DNA of 64,000 bases from Megalonaias nervosa (lineage: Eukaryota; Mollusca; Bivalvia; Unionida; Unionidae), in the NCBI GenBank assembly GCA_016617855.1, contig JAECUM010004331.1:1-64000 (forward strand), given 5' to 3'. A program made the translations under genes and the position numbers. Below are positions 37,135 to 47,199 of this stretch, piece by piece; the first letter of the stretch is position 1, and each line of letters begins with the position of its first letter. Below the pieces are notes generated by a model, which had not been told where the DNA came from, ran no database searches, and saw only the letters and a list, made by a program, of their open reading frames with translations.

Positions 37135-39153
37135 CAGTGTGACCCCGTTATAACACAGTAGTTGGGAGCCATAGAACCCGACCGTGTTATAGACCGAACC
37201 GTGTTATAAGCAACCAGGTCAGTTAGCTTAAGAAAGTGATGCATGTACCCGAAAAAATGTGTGAGGGGGGTGGTGGTGTAGGTAATAAATGCGGGCGCAA
37301 AAATATGTGCTTCATTGGCACAGTTATCATCTTAAATTGATGCATATTAAATGAGAAATACACATGTAGTGAAAACAGAGAAGGCATATATAATATTTTA
37401 CTTTATTCAGAGAACCACGCAATGGTACATATACGTGTATACTATTTATACATACATGTCAAATGTATAGCAATTAATAAAGTATCAACACCGTGTACTC
37501 ACCCGTGAATCCATGTCACATACATTGAATCCACAATACAAGTAATTCCATCAAAGATATGCACATAGATTTAAAATATTCAATAATTTTGTCACAGGTC
37601 ATATAGGTCTGAATTCAGTAGAAAAAAAACAGCACAATCACGTAACGAATGATGAAGCACATTTTCTTTTCAATATGTCCCAAGTCGGTAAAAGTTTGCG
37701 TTGTATGCACCTTTGGTAGAGTTCGTAAGCATAAACTTTTTCCTGTAAAAAGGAAACTTCCACGGCACAGTAAAAGTGTTCCAGTCACGCTGGAAGATGA
37801 AACAATTCATCAGATTCCATTTCTTTTATTTAAGTTCGGTACTGACTTCCTTTGAAGAAAGGTTCTTTGTTTTTCATTGAAGATTGTAGTTGGCTTTCTT
37901 TGATGATGGGTGCATGCGTTATTGAAGTCACCGCTAAAGGACAGCTTTGGAGAACCAAACAAATGTCCGTTTCTTATTGTAGCGGCAACATCAAAAAATT
38001 TTATTGCATGATTGAGACTGATTTTTTTCCCATTTGCTTAGTACGTTTTCATAACAATCGGTGTTTCAAAGGTAATGTTTTCTTTGAAATTTCAGCTACT
38101 ACTTTATCTGGGTAAATTTTTTAAAAATATGAATTGGCCGTCATATGGTCAATCGAAGCTAATGTTTCTCTCTGCCTATTGAATAGACAAATGAAAGCTT
38201 GGTTTTTTTTCTTTTGTTTTTTTTACATTTGTGGTAGTGGAGCGATGCTGCCTTCCACGCATGCGTCAGAAATTTAAAGAAAGGGTCAATCGACGACAGA
38301 GACCGAGGTGTTCTGGTCTGATGACAGGGATTACTACAGAAAATGTTAATGTTCTGAAGGATTTAATTCTGAGCGAAAAGAAGAGGAATTTTTCTTACCA
38401 TCCACATACAAATGCCAGTCTACATAAATATATTAATTACTAGCGAGCGGCCAAAAATCCGACGAAAGATAGATTATGAGATAATGCCTCGTCCAGTTGA
38501 TCTCCACTACCAGAAATGTAAATTTGAAGAAAAAAAAGCGGATATCTCAAAACATTCAGTACTCATGCTAGATGTCAACATAAGCAGATTATGATATAAA
38601 AATGCACTGTTAACATGTTTTGTCAATATGGACAAAGAATTTGTTTATATAACAAGATATAAATTTCAGTGTATTTTATATCAACTTTGTGGCTTCCTTT
38701 CATGGGACCTCTGAATTGCTCCACTTCAAACCAATGGTTGTATATAAACAGCCAACAATGGTGCCAATAAAAAAAATTGCCAGATGGCATATTTTGCCGC
38801 CAATAAGGAAAACAAAATCGCAAATTGCAATACTGGCGAAGCCCTGCGCGATTCCTGAATAAACTTTTAACACGTTATTTTTCTTACTTTTAAGAAGAAA
38901 ATTAATTTTTCGTGTATGAGAAAAATGCATATAAAATTTCAGAAGCCATGCCACGATCGTCTTGTATTATCCATACGCGATCTCTTCCCTAAAATGATAA
39001 ACTTTTTAGGTTTTTTTTGTACTTTTAAGAAACAAATTTTTTTTTCGTGTACGAGAAAAATACATGTATATGAAATTTCGGGAGCCACACCACACAACTG
39101 TGTTATATCCAAATTCGTGTTATAACGGAGCGTGCTATAGTGGGGTCACACTG
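37135..39153. mobile_element. Tigger/pogo-type non-autonomous transposon (GTGACCCC ends), copy 1
   Basis: Ends CAGTGTGACCCCGTTATAAC and, reverse complemented, CAGTGTGACCCCACTATAGC, each flanked by TA (37133-37134 and 39154-39155). GTTATAACACGG-type words are repeated near both ends. It is 2.0 kb long, and the same family lies reversed at 25671-28194. Two short ORFs (37649-37855 and 38231-38443) are open but match nothing I know. They could be remnants of a captured or transposase segment. Confidence 0.9.
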
Positions 39154-39155
39154 TA

Positions 39156-39716
39156 TTACATGATGAAATTCTTTTATTTTTGGATACTGAGGCCCAATTT
39201 GATAAAGGATGGTACAAACAAGTATTTCCCTTGTTGCAGCCACCAGACTGATACTGAAAATGAAATATTCATGCAATTTAGAGTAATTTGCAAACAGAAC
39301 TACCAGCTCCATGTTTAATTTTTTTTAATTTTTTTTTTTTCTGGATGATTTTTTTTTTCACTGCTAATTTGGGAAATTTCATTGCAAGCAATACATGTGC
39401 AGCAACTACAATTATTTATATCCATGGGACTGCAGCTTGGCAAGCATTTTATTTTGTTGCTGTACGGCCTTGCCCCCACAATCTTGTAGGTTAAATGAAA
39501 TGACCTCATAATCCTGCAGCACATAATCATTGGGTCAATCATTTTGCAAATTAGTATTTACTGCAGTGCCTGACAAACTGCAGTTTGATGTTATCATGTG
39601 GTTAGTCATTGAAAATCGGGTGATGAAGTTTGCAAATTGTATCCATGTCTGCTATCTCCTTTCCATTTTGTTTTTACTATGTTTTGACAAAGATTTGTCA
39701 ACAGCACAAATGATCT
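39156..39716. other. Junction between Tigger-like element and Polinton
   Basis: Contains T-rich tracts at 39318-39360. No Polinton terminal repeat can be recognised here, so the polymerase gene is probably broken off at about 39717 by deletion or rearrangement. Confidence 0.5.
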
Positions 39717-41288
39717 AATAAACTACTCCACAGGGGATATGCTCATGTAACTTCCTTGTTGAAGATTTATCAGGATTATTCTCTACTCCTTGTACTGGAA
39801 GTAAAATGGACTCGAAATCTGCATATACTATAAAAGGCACTTTCATCTTCTGTCTGTAATTTGTAAATTGTAATATTTTTTTATCTTCGCCAGTCAGAAA
39901 TTTTCTTAACATAAGAGCAATATTCGAGGTGTTTATCAAGTATATGTTGGGAAATACAGCTGTACAAACATCTTACACAGAAATATTTCTTTCCCTTATG
40001 CTTGTTATTAATGACCTCCGACTAGCCCATTAAAGTTTTTGATCCACGTGTAGTGATCTTTATAAAGCAGTAAATTTACTGTCTGCCGACATACTAGATC
40101 GCTAATATATCTCTAGTATATCTTTTGTTGATCATTGACAATAAATACATTAATACCTCCAGGTAACAGGAGATTGTTCTTTTTTTCGAATTTTGGAATT
40201 TGATTCTCAGCAATGGGCAAGTCAATCCCACTAAAGTTTATAGATTGTTAACATAACCAATGTAATCTGATACTTGATAAGGATGATCTTGTGCAGGAAA
40301 TAACGCTAACAGTATGGCCCATTGGAACATTTATTTTGTCACAATTTTTTATATTAATGCAACATTCTGAGTTTTTTATTTAAGTTGGGAGTTCAGCATA
40401 TAAGCTACCATGCAATGAATTATATTTCATAGTGTGGAAAAGTATCTCTAATATTTTTTGCAAATTTCCAGCCAGATCCAGATGTTCTGTACTCATCTAT
40501 TTTTTTCCATATCTCCTGAAATATATTATCTGACAACGACATTAAATCTGTCCCTGTAAGTATTCGATTAGATTTTGATGTGATATAAGGATTTGCAAGC
40601 TGCTTTGCCGCAAGGTGCTCTGATGTAGCGGTCTGATCAATAAAACCATCCTTAGCTTGTTGTGGGGATTCCAGATATATATTTAGCTTACACAGTATGA
40701 CATGAAACTGCACTATTATTTTCAAGCCCTTGTGTGTGGCAAGCTGGGATTTTATTGTTGGCTGAAGTAGATGATACAAGTTTGTGTCAGAGAAGTTCGT
40801 AATTAAATGTATGTTATTAAATAACCAACTGTTATCAAAACCAGCAAACCGCTCCGGTGGCCTAGTGGTTAGAGCGTCCGCCTCGGATGCGGGAGGTCGT
40901 GGGTTCGATCCCCGGTTGAGTCATACCAAAGACTTACAAAAATGGTACTAACAGCTGCCTCGCTTGGCGCTCAGCATTAAGAGGTTAGTGTTAGGACTGG
41001 TCGGCCTGGTGTCAGGATAATGTGACTGGGTGGGACATCATGCTACATGTCTGCGGCATGATGCCCCCGTGCTAGACATCACTATAAACTGCCACACTGC
41101 AGACATCGTAGCGATATGACTGAAAAATTGTTAAAGCTACGTTAAAAATCATAATCACATCACATCACATCAAAACCAGCAAATGAGGTTGCAATTTTTC
41201 TCAGTCGATATCTTTCTGTCAAGAACAGACTTTTCTTTGATATACCAGCTAGTTTCAACATTTCTATATCTATCGTTTTTATATTTCT
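39717..41288 (-). pseudogene. Maverick/Polinton protein-primed DNA polymerase B, N-terminal half
   Basis: Family role: replication of the linear element by protein priming. The minus strand shows, in order, FAGFDNSWLFNN just beyond the SINE, LYHLLQPTIKSQLA, a lysine-rich stretch to EYRTSGSGWKF (40420-40779), a degenerate C2H2-like part with KGKKYFCVRCLYS (about 39975-40005), and VPFIVYADFESILLP (about 39810-39840). The last is the exonuclease motif I, with its Asp and Glu still present. The palm motifs are absent: the frame ends at 39717 and nothing continues it. Stops and shifts fill 39940-40420. A SINE interrupts the gene at 40849-41168, and the 5' side is cut by a piggyBac at 41293. Confidence 0.85.
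40834..41183 (+). mobile_element. tRNA-derived SINE (family 1), full length with 15-bp duplication
   Basis: The SINE proper is 40849-41168. It starts CCGCTCCGGTGGCCTAGTGG (A box), has GGTTCGATCCCC (B box), the conserved body and a (CATCA)n-like tail. The perfect 15-bp duplication ATCAAAACCAGCAAA lies at 40834-40848 and 41169-41183. It was inserted into the dead polymerase gene by LINE-type target-primed reverse transcription. The tRNA-like head is not counted as a tRNA gene. Confidence 0.97.
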
Positions 41289-41292
41289 TTAA

Positions 41293-42476
41293 CCCATTTT
41301 ATCCTGAATATGACTACGGGCGTAATACCTCATTCTATCCTGAATACACCTGTGGTCGTAGTATCCCATTTTATCCTGAATACGACTACAGTCGTACTCT
41401 ACTACGTATGTGTGTAGCGTCTCTAGAAACACGTGTTATACATCACAAATATTTGTGTACTTCTTCACCAACACATGAAATGGTTAAAGCACACATGCGC
41501 AGTGAAATTATAAAAAAAAACGTGGTTGGAAAAGAAATTGTTGGCTTGAAAATCGATCGATAAAATGATGGACAACAACTCAGATATAAACATGGATGTT
41601 GATATCGAGGGTAGCGACACTGAAGTTGATGGTTTGGATGATTCTGATGATAATATTGACTTAAAATGATGGGTTAGAATTGAATCAAGTTGATGAAAGA
41701 GATGATGCATGGCTTCATGCACTTTTTGACAGTGATTCAGAGAATGAAGCTGACTTTGAAGGCTTTCAAGAGCAATGGGTCCAGGATGATTTTTCACCTC
41801 GGTTGCAGCCACGATTTATTATATTCTTATTACTGACATAGTGATGATGTGGACTTCAAAATCTGGACAATAACTGTACTGATTAATTACCTTTATCTTA
41901 CTGAAAGATTTCTAGAATTAATCTGTGACAAGTTTTCATGAGAAACTGCATGCTGAAGTACATGTTCTAGAATATTAAGTAAACAAATTGTTCCAGGTGT
42001 TTTGTTGTCCGATTTTAGTAAAATTATTATAACTTTTGAACTAACAGTGCTAGAAACTTCAAATTTAGACCAAAATACTATAAACAGAATTATCTTTATT
42101 TTATTCACATACTATTTGGAGCATTTCATTCATCTTCATGAACAAAAAATTCACTGAACATCATGGTAAGTTTTTTAATTTGTTTTTTTTCTTTTCAAGT
42201 CATATTTCAAAATACAGTTGTAAGCATGTACATTGGTAAATGATAACAAAACATATATCACTGTGTTGCAAATTTTATTACCTTTTCAGAGGTACATAGT
42301 TTTATATACTTTAAAAAAGAAATAACAATGTTACAACATTTTTAGTAAACATGGTGAAGGTCATCACAATTTCTGCTGCTGCTGCTGTATGATGCTCCGT
42401 TTTACCACAATGTATTTAGAATTGCTTCTCAGGAATCAGGCACTGCAGTTGAAATTGGTAAACAGGATAAAATCGG
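41293..42476 (+). mobile_element. piggyBac-type transposon, internally deleted
   Basis: Flanked by TTAA on both sides (41289-41292 and 42477-42480), the signature target of piggyBac. Ends CCCATTTTATCCTG and, reverse complemented, CCGATTTTATCCTG match. Inside the left end are two more copies of the CCCATTTTATCCTGAATAC word, at about 41330 and 41367, giving three in a row at about 37-bp spacing. Only the transposase N-terminus remains (41565-41815). It entered the Polinton upstream of the polymerase fragment. Confidence 0.93.
41565..41815 (+). pseudogene. piggyBac transposase, N-terminal acidic region
   Basis: Starts with MMDNNSDINMDVDIEGSDTE, runs in frame to a stop near 41668, then continues in another frame as DDAWLHALFDSDSENEADFEG followed by FQEQWVQDDFSPR. 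The acidic leader and the D.D.E.DF.GF..EW motif are typical of piggyBac transposases. The catalytic domain and cysteine-rich tail are missing, so the copy is non-autonomous. Confidence 0.8.
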
Positions 42477-42719
42477 TTAACTGAGTGTGCTGTGAAAATT
42501 GTCAATTAGAGATCTGGAAAACACTAAAGTATAAGATGGAAAATTTATACTAGATGCTGATGATTGTCAACGATCTTGCTCGACATCAAGAGATTTATTG
42601 GTGTCACCAGAGATGTAATCTTTTTGCTAGTAACAAGCTTGGCATTGTGATAAATATAAAAACAAAAAATACAATTGGAATCCTAACACCAGCTGGTTAT
42701 ACATGAATTTATCTGGACT

Positions 42720-43251
42720 TTGTTTAGCGGTGAGGAGATTCCAGATAGAATGAGAGTCTATTATATCAATGGCAGTGTTACTGACAATATCGCCAACTTG
42801 TCATTACAAGATGAATTTCAGCCACATTCTATTTATAATTTGTACGAGGCGAATGACAGAGGTAAGATTAGACATATCAAAACAAAAAAAAGTTATCGGA
42901 AATATTGATAAATTTGGTTATTTGCAAATTGTAGTTCGAGGAACTGACACTGATTATAATTGTAATAGATCTCACAGGTTTGTGTTCTAAGTTTTTCATG
43001 GGCCTATCCCAAGTGGTTTGGTAATAGATCATCTCAACAATATTCAAACTGACAACTTACTTCAGAATTTAGACCTTGTTACTCCAAAAGAAAATAGTAG
43101 GCAAGGTAATGCTGGAAATTGTAAGAATTTCAAAAATCTAAGACTGACAGTATCAACCAACTCCACAACAGGAGAAAAAATGTCATTCAGATCAATAAAA
43201 TCAGCAGCAAGACACTTTGACACTCATCCAGTCAATAAAATCTGCTGCTGA
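42720..43251 (+). pseudogene. HNH endonuclease with NUMOD4-like and NUMOD1-like parts, broken
   Basis: Homing-type endonuclease remnant. The N-terminal frame (42720-42908) ends with YNLYEANDRGKIRHIKTKK, a NUMOD4-like segment. A shift in an A-run near 42890 leads to the frame 42769-43251, with FGYLQIVVRG, HRFVF, GPIPSGLVIDHLNN and LLQNLDLVTPKEN, which carry the His, Asp-His and Asn positions of the HNH fold. MSFRSIKSAARHF follows, resembling the NUMOD1 helix-turn-helix. A single in-frame TAA at 42988-42990 splits that frame. Such proteins cut DNA and promote their own spread. Here it stands as a separate gene between polymerase and integrase, opposite in strand to its neighbours. Confidence 0.85.
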
Positions 43252-43254
43252 TGG

Positions 43255-43880
43255 AGTCTATAAATTCTCCTTTTCAATGATAACCTTTGATAGAATCTTC
43301 TTTCATTAGGAATCACCTATTTAAAATATTTGCTACCTCACTATTCATCAAGCAGAAATTGAGATATTTAATGTTTCTTTGTTGTATTCCACAAATATCT
43401 TTCCCTATTTCAGCATGTGATCAAGTTCTGCAGTGCTGAGCAAGATCAATATTTTTTCTCTTTCTACTTCAAAGGGAGCTATCACATCATTATCACCCCT
43501 GAACATATTTCTTACAGCCTCTTCCAGCTGAAAAGGATTTATAATATTAGCTCGAGTAACAAATCTATCCATATTTAATAATTAATACATAATTAGAGTG
43601 CTTTGCATATCAATTTTCAGAATATCTTTTCGATTTTCCCTTGTCACACAGCAGTGGGCCCATTATAAAACAGTTTCACTATCATATCTAATAAATATTT
43701 TTTGGTATTTCTCAAGCTCTGATACCTCAGAATCTGTCAGTAGCACATCAAACGCCAAGTCAGGATCGTATTCAACGAAAAAATTCACATACTTTTATTC
43801 TGGTTTTTTTGATTACTCATAAACAGCTTGACAGCGTCAAATAAAAAGTTCACAATTAATATTTTAGCTCTGGCTATTCT
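43255..43880 (-). pseudogene. Polinton-region unknown protein, degraded
   Basis: The minus strand holds stretches with protein-like composition: EYDPDLAFDVLLTDSEVSEL followed by EKYQKIFIRYDSETVL (about 43665-43785), and MDRFVTRANIINPFQLEEAV with RNMFRGDNDVIAPFEVERE (about 43435-43575). Stops separate the parts. I do not recognise a family. Position and strand fit an accessory gene of the Polinton. The plus-strand ORF at 43598-43822 is its shadow. Confidence 0.45.
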
Positions 43881-44044
43881 TCTTATTTCGTCCAGCATTT
43901 TATTACAGTAATTGGATAAAAGTATAAGATGTCTCAAACAAGAGACTGTCAGATCTGTACATTCATACTGATCATGATATAGTGATCAGCCAGAGCATCA
44001 GGATTCGACAAATACCAATACTATTAATAGACACTATGTAAACA

Positions 44045-44312
44045 CCAAGATGTAAAGCATCTCAAGTTCAATCTGGAAACATGGTTATTTCCTATTCACG
44101 AGAATAAATTTGCAGATGAACCAAGTATAGTATATACATCAAGACCAGCAAGTTTACGTAGCAGTGAAATCAGGGTATAATGTAAAATGTCACCTCACTA
44201 AAATGATAAAAAAGTTTCATTTTACTGTCTCTGAAAATCAAATATTTTGGGACTTATTAAAGCCCTTTATGAACCATGGACAGTTAGAAGTTTATGCAGT
44301 CGAAAAAGTATA
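44045..44312 (+). pseudogene. Polinton-region unknown protein, degraded
   Basis: Plus-strand frames read KHLKFNLETWLFPIHENKF and PSIVYTSRPASLR up to a stop near 44180, then KFHFTVSENQIFWDLLKPF and LEVYAVEKV in a second frame. The composition is coding-like. No family was recognised. It is convergent with the integrase remnant. Confidence 0.35.
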
Positions 44313-44492
44313 AAATTTGATTTTGTCTTTGTTAAGATTTTTACCATGATGAGAGAGTGCGCACTAGCAACAACTTGAAGACAATATTTAATATCATTAT
44401 GCAGGCCAGTGAAATGTAAGTCTGTCCCTTTGAAATATGAAAAGATTTATAGCGACTGGATCATTGAATGCTATGCATCACGCGATCTGATC

Positions 44493-45420
44493 AAAGATTT
44501 TTGATTTCACTAGTTGGTATCCAGCTATTAAAACTATTGCCATAGCCTCTCCACTTAACCAAACTTTTCTTTCCTTTTCTTGCCATCACTCGTTCGATAA
44601 TAAATATATCCTGCTCCGTCTGCTGTAGCTCCTGTTCATAGAAACTTCCGATAATTTCTTCTCCCGCTGATTCTTTCAGCTTATACATCACAGGTATTGT
44701 TGTTAAAATTTTATCCACAACAAATACTTCCTTAGACCAGTTAGGAGTGAATCCTTTTTCAAACGTTTTCTTCACCAGTGAAATTTTAACTTTCTCACCC
44801 ACGTTAAGCTTGCGTCTTTGGTACATATTCTCGTTCGCCAGTACTGGCTTATTTACAGCTTCATTTGGTGACATTCCAATTGTTTAATGTTTTGTGTTAT
44901 TATAATATGAAATAATCTTTGGCAGATCATCGATGTATCTGTTAGTGTTTCTGGCAGTAAGCTGCTTATAGATCTTCTCATTTAGCTTGAGATTAAATCT
45001 CTCGATGACGACACTTTTCCCCTCATTCCCTGTAATGTATTTGGTGATGTTATTTTGTTCCAGAAACTGATCGAATTGCTTATTAAAAAACTCCTCTCCA
45101 TGACCTGTCCATACCTTATTCAGTTTTCTTTCTGTGCTTATTATAATATCTCACACTGCATCAGTTATAGACTTACTTATCTGTAACAGGTACACTAAAT
45201 GTGTATTTACTAAAAATATCAACTATATTCATTAGGTACTTTTTGTTGTCATTATGCTTTGGAACATTTGACATATCTGCTAGATCTATTGCCCATATAT
45301 CATCAACCAAGTTTGCAATAACTTTTCGTCAAGTAAACTTTTTTTTTTAGGTTTGTTAAGTTCATGTGCAAAAGCACTCTGCACTCCATCATCATAAAGT
45401 ACGTTTTTACCAAGTCGGGG
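44493..45420 (-). pseudogene. Polinton retroviral-type integrase with chromodomain
   Basis: Family role: inserts the element into host DNA. On the minus strand: an N-terminal segment with FAHELNKPKKKSLLDEK; the core with AIDLADMS (first catalytic Asp, about 45275) and NIVDIFSKYTFSVPV; WTGHGEEFFNKQFDQ, where the second catalytic Asp appears replaced by Gly (about 45110); KSVVIERFNLKLNEKIYK with the catalytic Glu; then MSPNEA. The C-terminal frame 44491-44874 is intact for 127 codons: an SH3-like part (KLNVGEKVKISL) and a chromodomain (IERVMARKGKKSLVKWRGYG...SWIP). Stops occur at about 44884 and 45150-45180. The chromodomain probably directs integration to modified histones. Confidence 0.9.
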
Positions 45421-45424
45421 CTTT

Positions 45425-45760
45425 CCAAGTCGAGACTCTCAGAGTCCCAATTTATATTTCATTCCAATAAAACCTTGTACTAGCTTACGACCAATCTGTT
45501 CCCTTATTCCCTTTGGTCTCATATTACTTAACTCGTCTAGCATACTTCGGTCACAACCCAATTTATCGTTTTCACCGTCATGGTAACATATATCATGTCA
45601 CACTGCAATTTCATCGACCTGATTGTATGGCTTTTCCCGGGTATAGGATTGTCATTTTCATCAAGCTGTTTGTCAAGAGGATTCCATGGACCTGTATACC
45701 TGTGGCATGGCAGGGTCCACCCATGTCTGGGTTTCGGTAATTTACCAATTAACTTGTGAA
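45425..45760 (-). pseudogene. Phospholipase-A2-like (parvovirus VP1-type) domain protein, Polinton
   Basis: The minus strand reads HRYTGPWNPLDKQLDENDNP (about 45660-45720), the calcium-loop type start of viral phospholipase A2 domains, and after a frame change HDICYHDGE (about 45580-45600) with the catalytic His-Asp pair, then MLDELSNMRPKGIREQIGRK. An in-frame TGA lies just before the HD pair. In parvoviruses such domains act on endosomal membranes during entry; similar domains are known in adintovirus-like elements. It lies directly upstream of the integrase in minus sense. The copy is broken and cannot encode a complete enzyme. Confidence 0.75.
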
Positions 45761-45944
45761 TATCTTAACTGGACCGATTACAGCCAGTTGATTGCAACAC
45801 GACAGTAAGTTACTATTTTATCTTGCTCAAGACAAAGATCATGGTCAGCTTCACATTTACACAATTTGCTTGCAAATTGGCCTTGCCTTTTTGTTACAAT
45901 CGTCAACTAAAATAGTATTAGAATTCTTGGCATTCCCTGATCGC

Positions 45945-46098
45945 CAGGTAATAGTGAATCACGTTTGAGAAACATACTCTTTTTCCGGCCACAGGCAGCA
46001 TAAATACTTTTCATCATTAGTCTGTTATTTTTGGTAGTTTCCGTAGTTTCATTTGTATTTTCCATTTACTTCTGCATTTCAGGCAATATGTGGTCATT
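45945..46098 (-). pseudogene. Small zinc-ribbon protein (DUF5679-like), Polinton
   Basis: The minus strand begins MTTYCLKCRSK with the first CxxC knuckle. In a shifted frame it ends with IYAACGRKKSMFLKRDSL, where only part of the second CxxCG knuckle remains. Short zinc-ribbon proteins of this pattern occur in many large DNA viruses and Polintons; their function is not established. It directly follows the protease remnant. Confidence 0.6.
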
Positions 46099-46099
46099 T

Positions 46100-46555
46100 T
46101 CATATTTGCTTGTTAGATAAAATTGCAATTTTATTGTTTTCCAGTCTTGGTTTAGGTGTAAACTGTAATATAAATTTCAGAAAATCTTGCATTCCGGACA
46201 TTTGTTTGATAAACATAATGCAGCAATATCCACAAGCTGCATTGCCTACTGGCTGTAGTTTATCAGACAAATAATTGATTTTTTTGTACTTTGTACAAAT
46301 CAAAATAGTTGGTTTTTATGAAGAGCTACCCAATGTGTGCCAGATCCATCATTGAAATTCTGGATATTTATTACACCTTTATTCCCCCTTCAGATTGAGT
46401 CCGGAGCTTATCTTTAGAAAATACTCCTTGAAATCCGCTGACATCTTTGAGTTTATCTAAGATCTCAAAGTTGCTCAACGAATGGATTGCAGAGTGATCT
46501 ACCTTCTGGTACTGCTTTCCAGTTCATTGTTGTCTTTTTTTATAGTTGTTTTACG
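46100..46555 (-). pseudogene. Adenain-like cysteine protease, Polinton
   Basis: Family role: maturation of capsid precursors. On the minus strand: FEILDKLKDVSGFQGVFSKD (about 46405-46465), then GSGTHWVALHK with the catalytic histidine (about 46320-46345), and LQPVGNAACGYCCIMFIKQ with the catalytic cysteine (about 46195-46260). The acidic residue between them cannot be assigned because frames change near 46310. A basic stretch (KHKTAKKRKTTIKK, about 46525-46570) precedes it. At least two shifts break the gene. Confidence 0.82.
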
Positions 46556-46602
46556 TTTCTTTGCTGTTTTATGTTTCTGAATGCTTCGCATTTTACTTGA
46601 AA

Positions 46603-47004
46603 TCACAAGCAATTTAGGCATTTTTTATTTGTAATCGTCAGACAAAAGTGAAATGCTATACTAATTCTTTTAATACCCTCACCCGACACAGCCTTCTTTG
46701 TGGCACCGGATACGGTGCCTGAGGCAGCAGCTATCCCCAGGGTACCAAGTACTGGCAGTAATTTGGGTAGCAACGTTTTGGCAATAGTTGCCAATGCAGT
46801 TTCCAGAAAACCACCACATACTGCTTGCGATCTAGACATTGCAGTAACTTGTGCTGCTGATAAATTTAAGATAAAAGGTTTTTCCAGTCTTATTTTATTG
46901 ACTTGCTGCTGTGTTGACATCAGTTTTGCTGGCAGTGGGTCACTCTGCAATCTTGCACCTGGGGTTCCGAAATCTATCTTTAGCAAAACAGACTCGTTTA
47001 ACAA
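46603..47004 (-). CDS. Polinton small hydrophobic virion-type protein (pX/pVI-like)
   Basis: A 133-codon open frame. Its middle has an alanine/leucine/glycine-rich stretch (residues about 66-106: ETALATIAKTLLPKLLPVLG and TLGIAAASGTVSGATKKAV), preceded by a region with PLPAKLMSTQQQVNKIRLEK. Glycine-rich hydrophobic proteins of this layout lie next to the capsid genes in Polintons and are compared with adenoviral core or membrane-active minor proteins. It lies between the protease and the major capsid gene. The frame is open throughout but the last 20 codons look like run-on, so the true end is uncertain. Function is inferred from position and composition. Confidence 0.6.
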   Translation of the reverse strand: MLNESVLLKIDFGTPGARLQSDPLPAKLMSTQQQVNKIRLEKPFILNLSAAQVTAMSRSQAVCGGFLETALATIAKTLLPKLLPVLGTLGIAAASGTVSGATKKAVSGEGIKRISIAFHFCLTITNKKCLNCL

Positions 47005-47199
47005 TAGCTTGTTCTAGTTTGTTTACTTGTCCTGGTGATGAATTCACTTGTGTGTAATGTATTTCATTCTGTATTTATTTTCCTTCTGCTGGATAAAATT
47101 TGTGCTACAGTAATTCCGCCACTTGTTAGGTGGATCAATATATTCTGCCCGCTTTTCTTATAAAATTGTAACCCAAGTGCAGAGGACCTGGAAGTCAGT

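Noticed and set aside
37649..38115. Two adjacent plus-strand ORFs inside a Tigger-like element
   Set aside because: No transposase or other motif, and not recognisably conserved in the second copy, so not called as genes.
40849..40925. tRNA gene with A and B boxes on the plus strand
   Set aside because: It is the head of a SINE with target duplications and matching copies elsewhere, not a free tRNA gene. The same applies to 54273, 55927, 23250 and 1-110.
46700..47017. 105-codon plus-strand ORF opposite the hydrophobic virion-type protein
   Set aside because: A shadow frame of the alanine/glycine-rich minus-strand gene.
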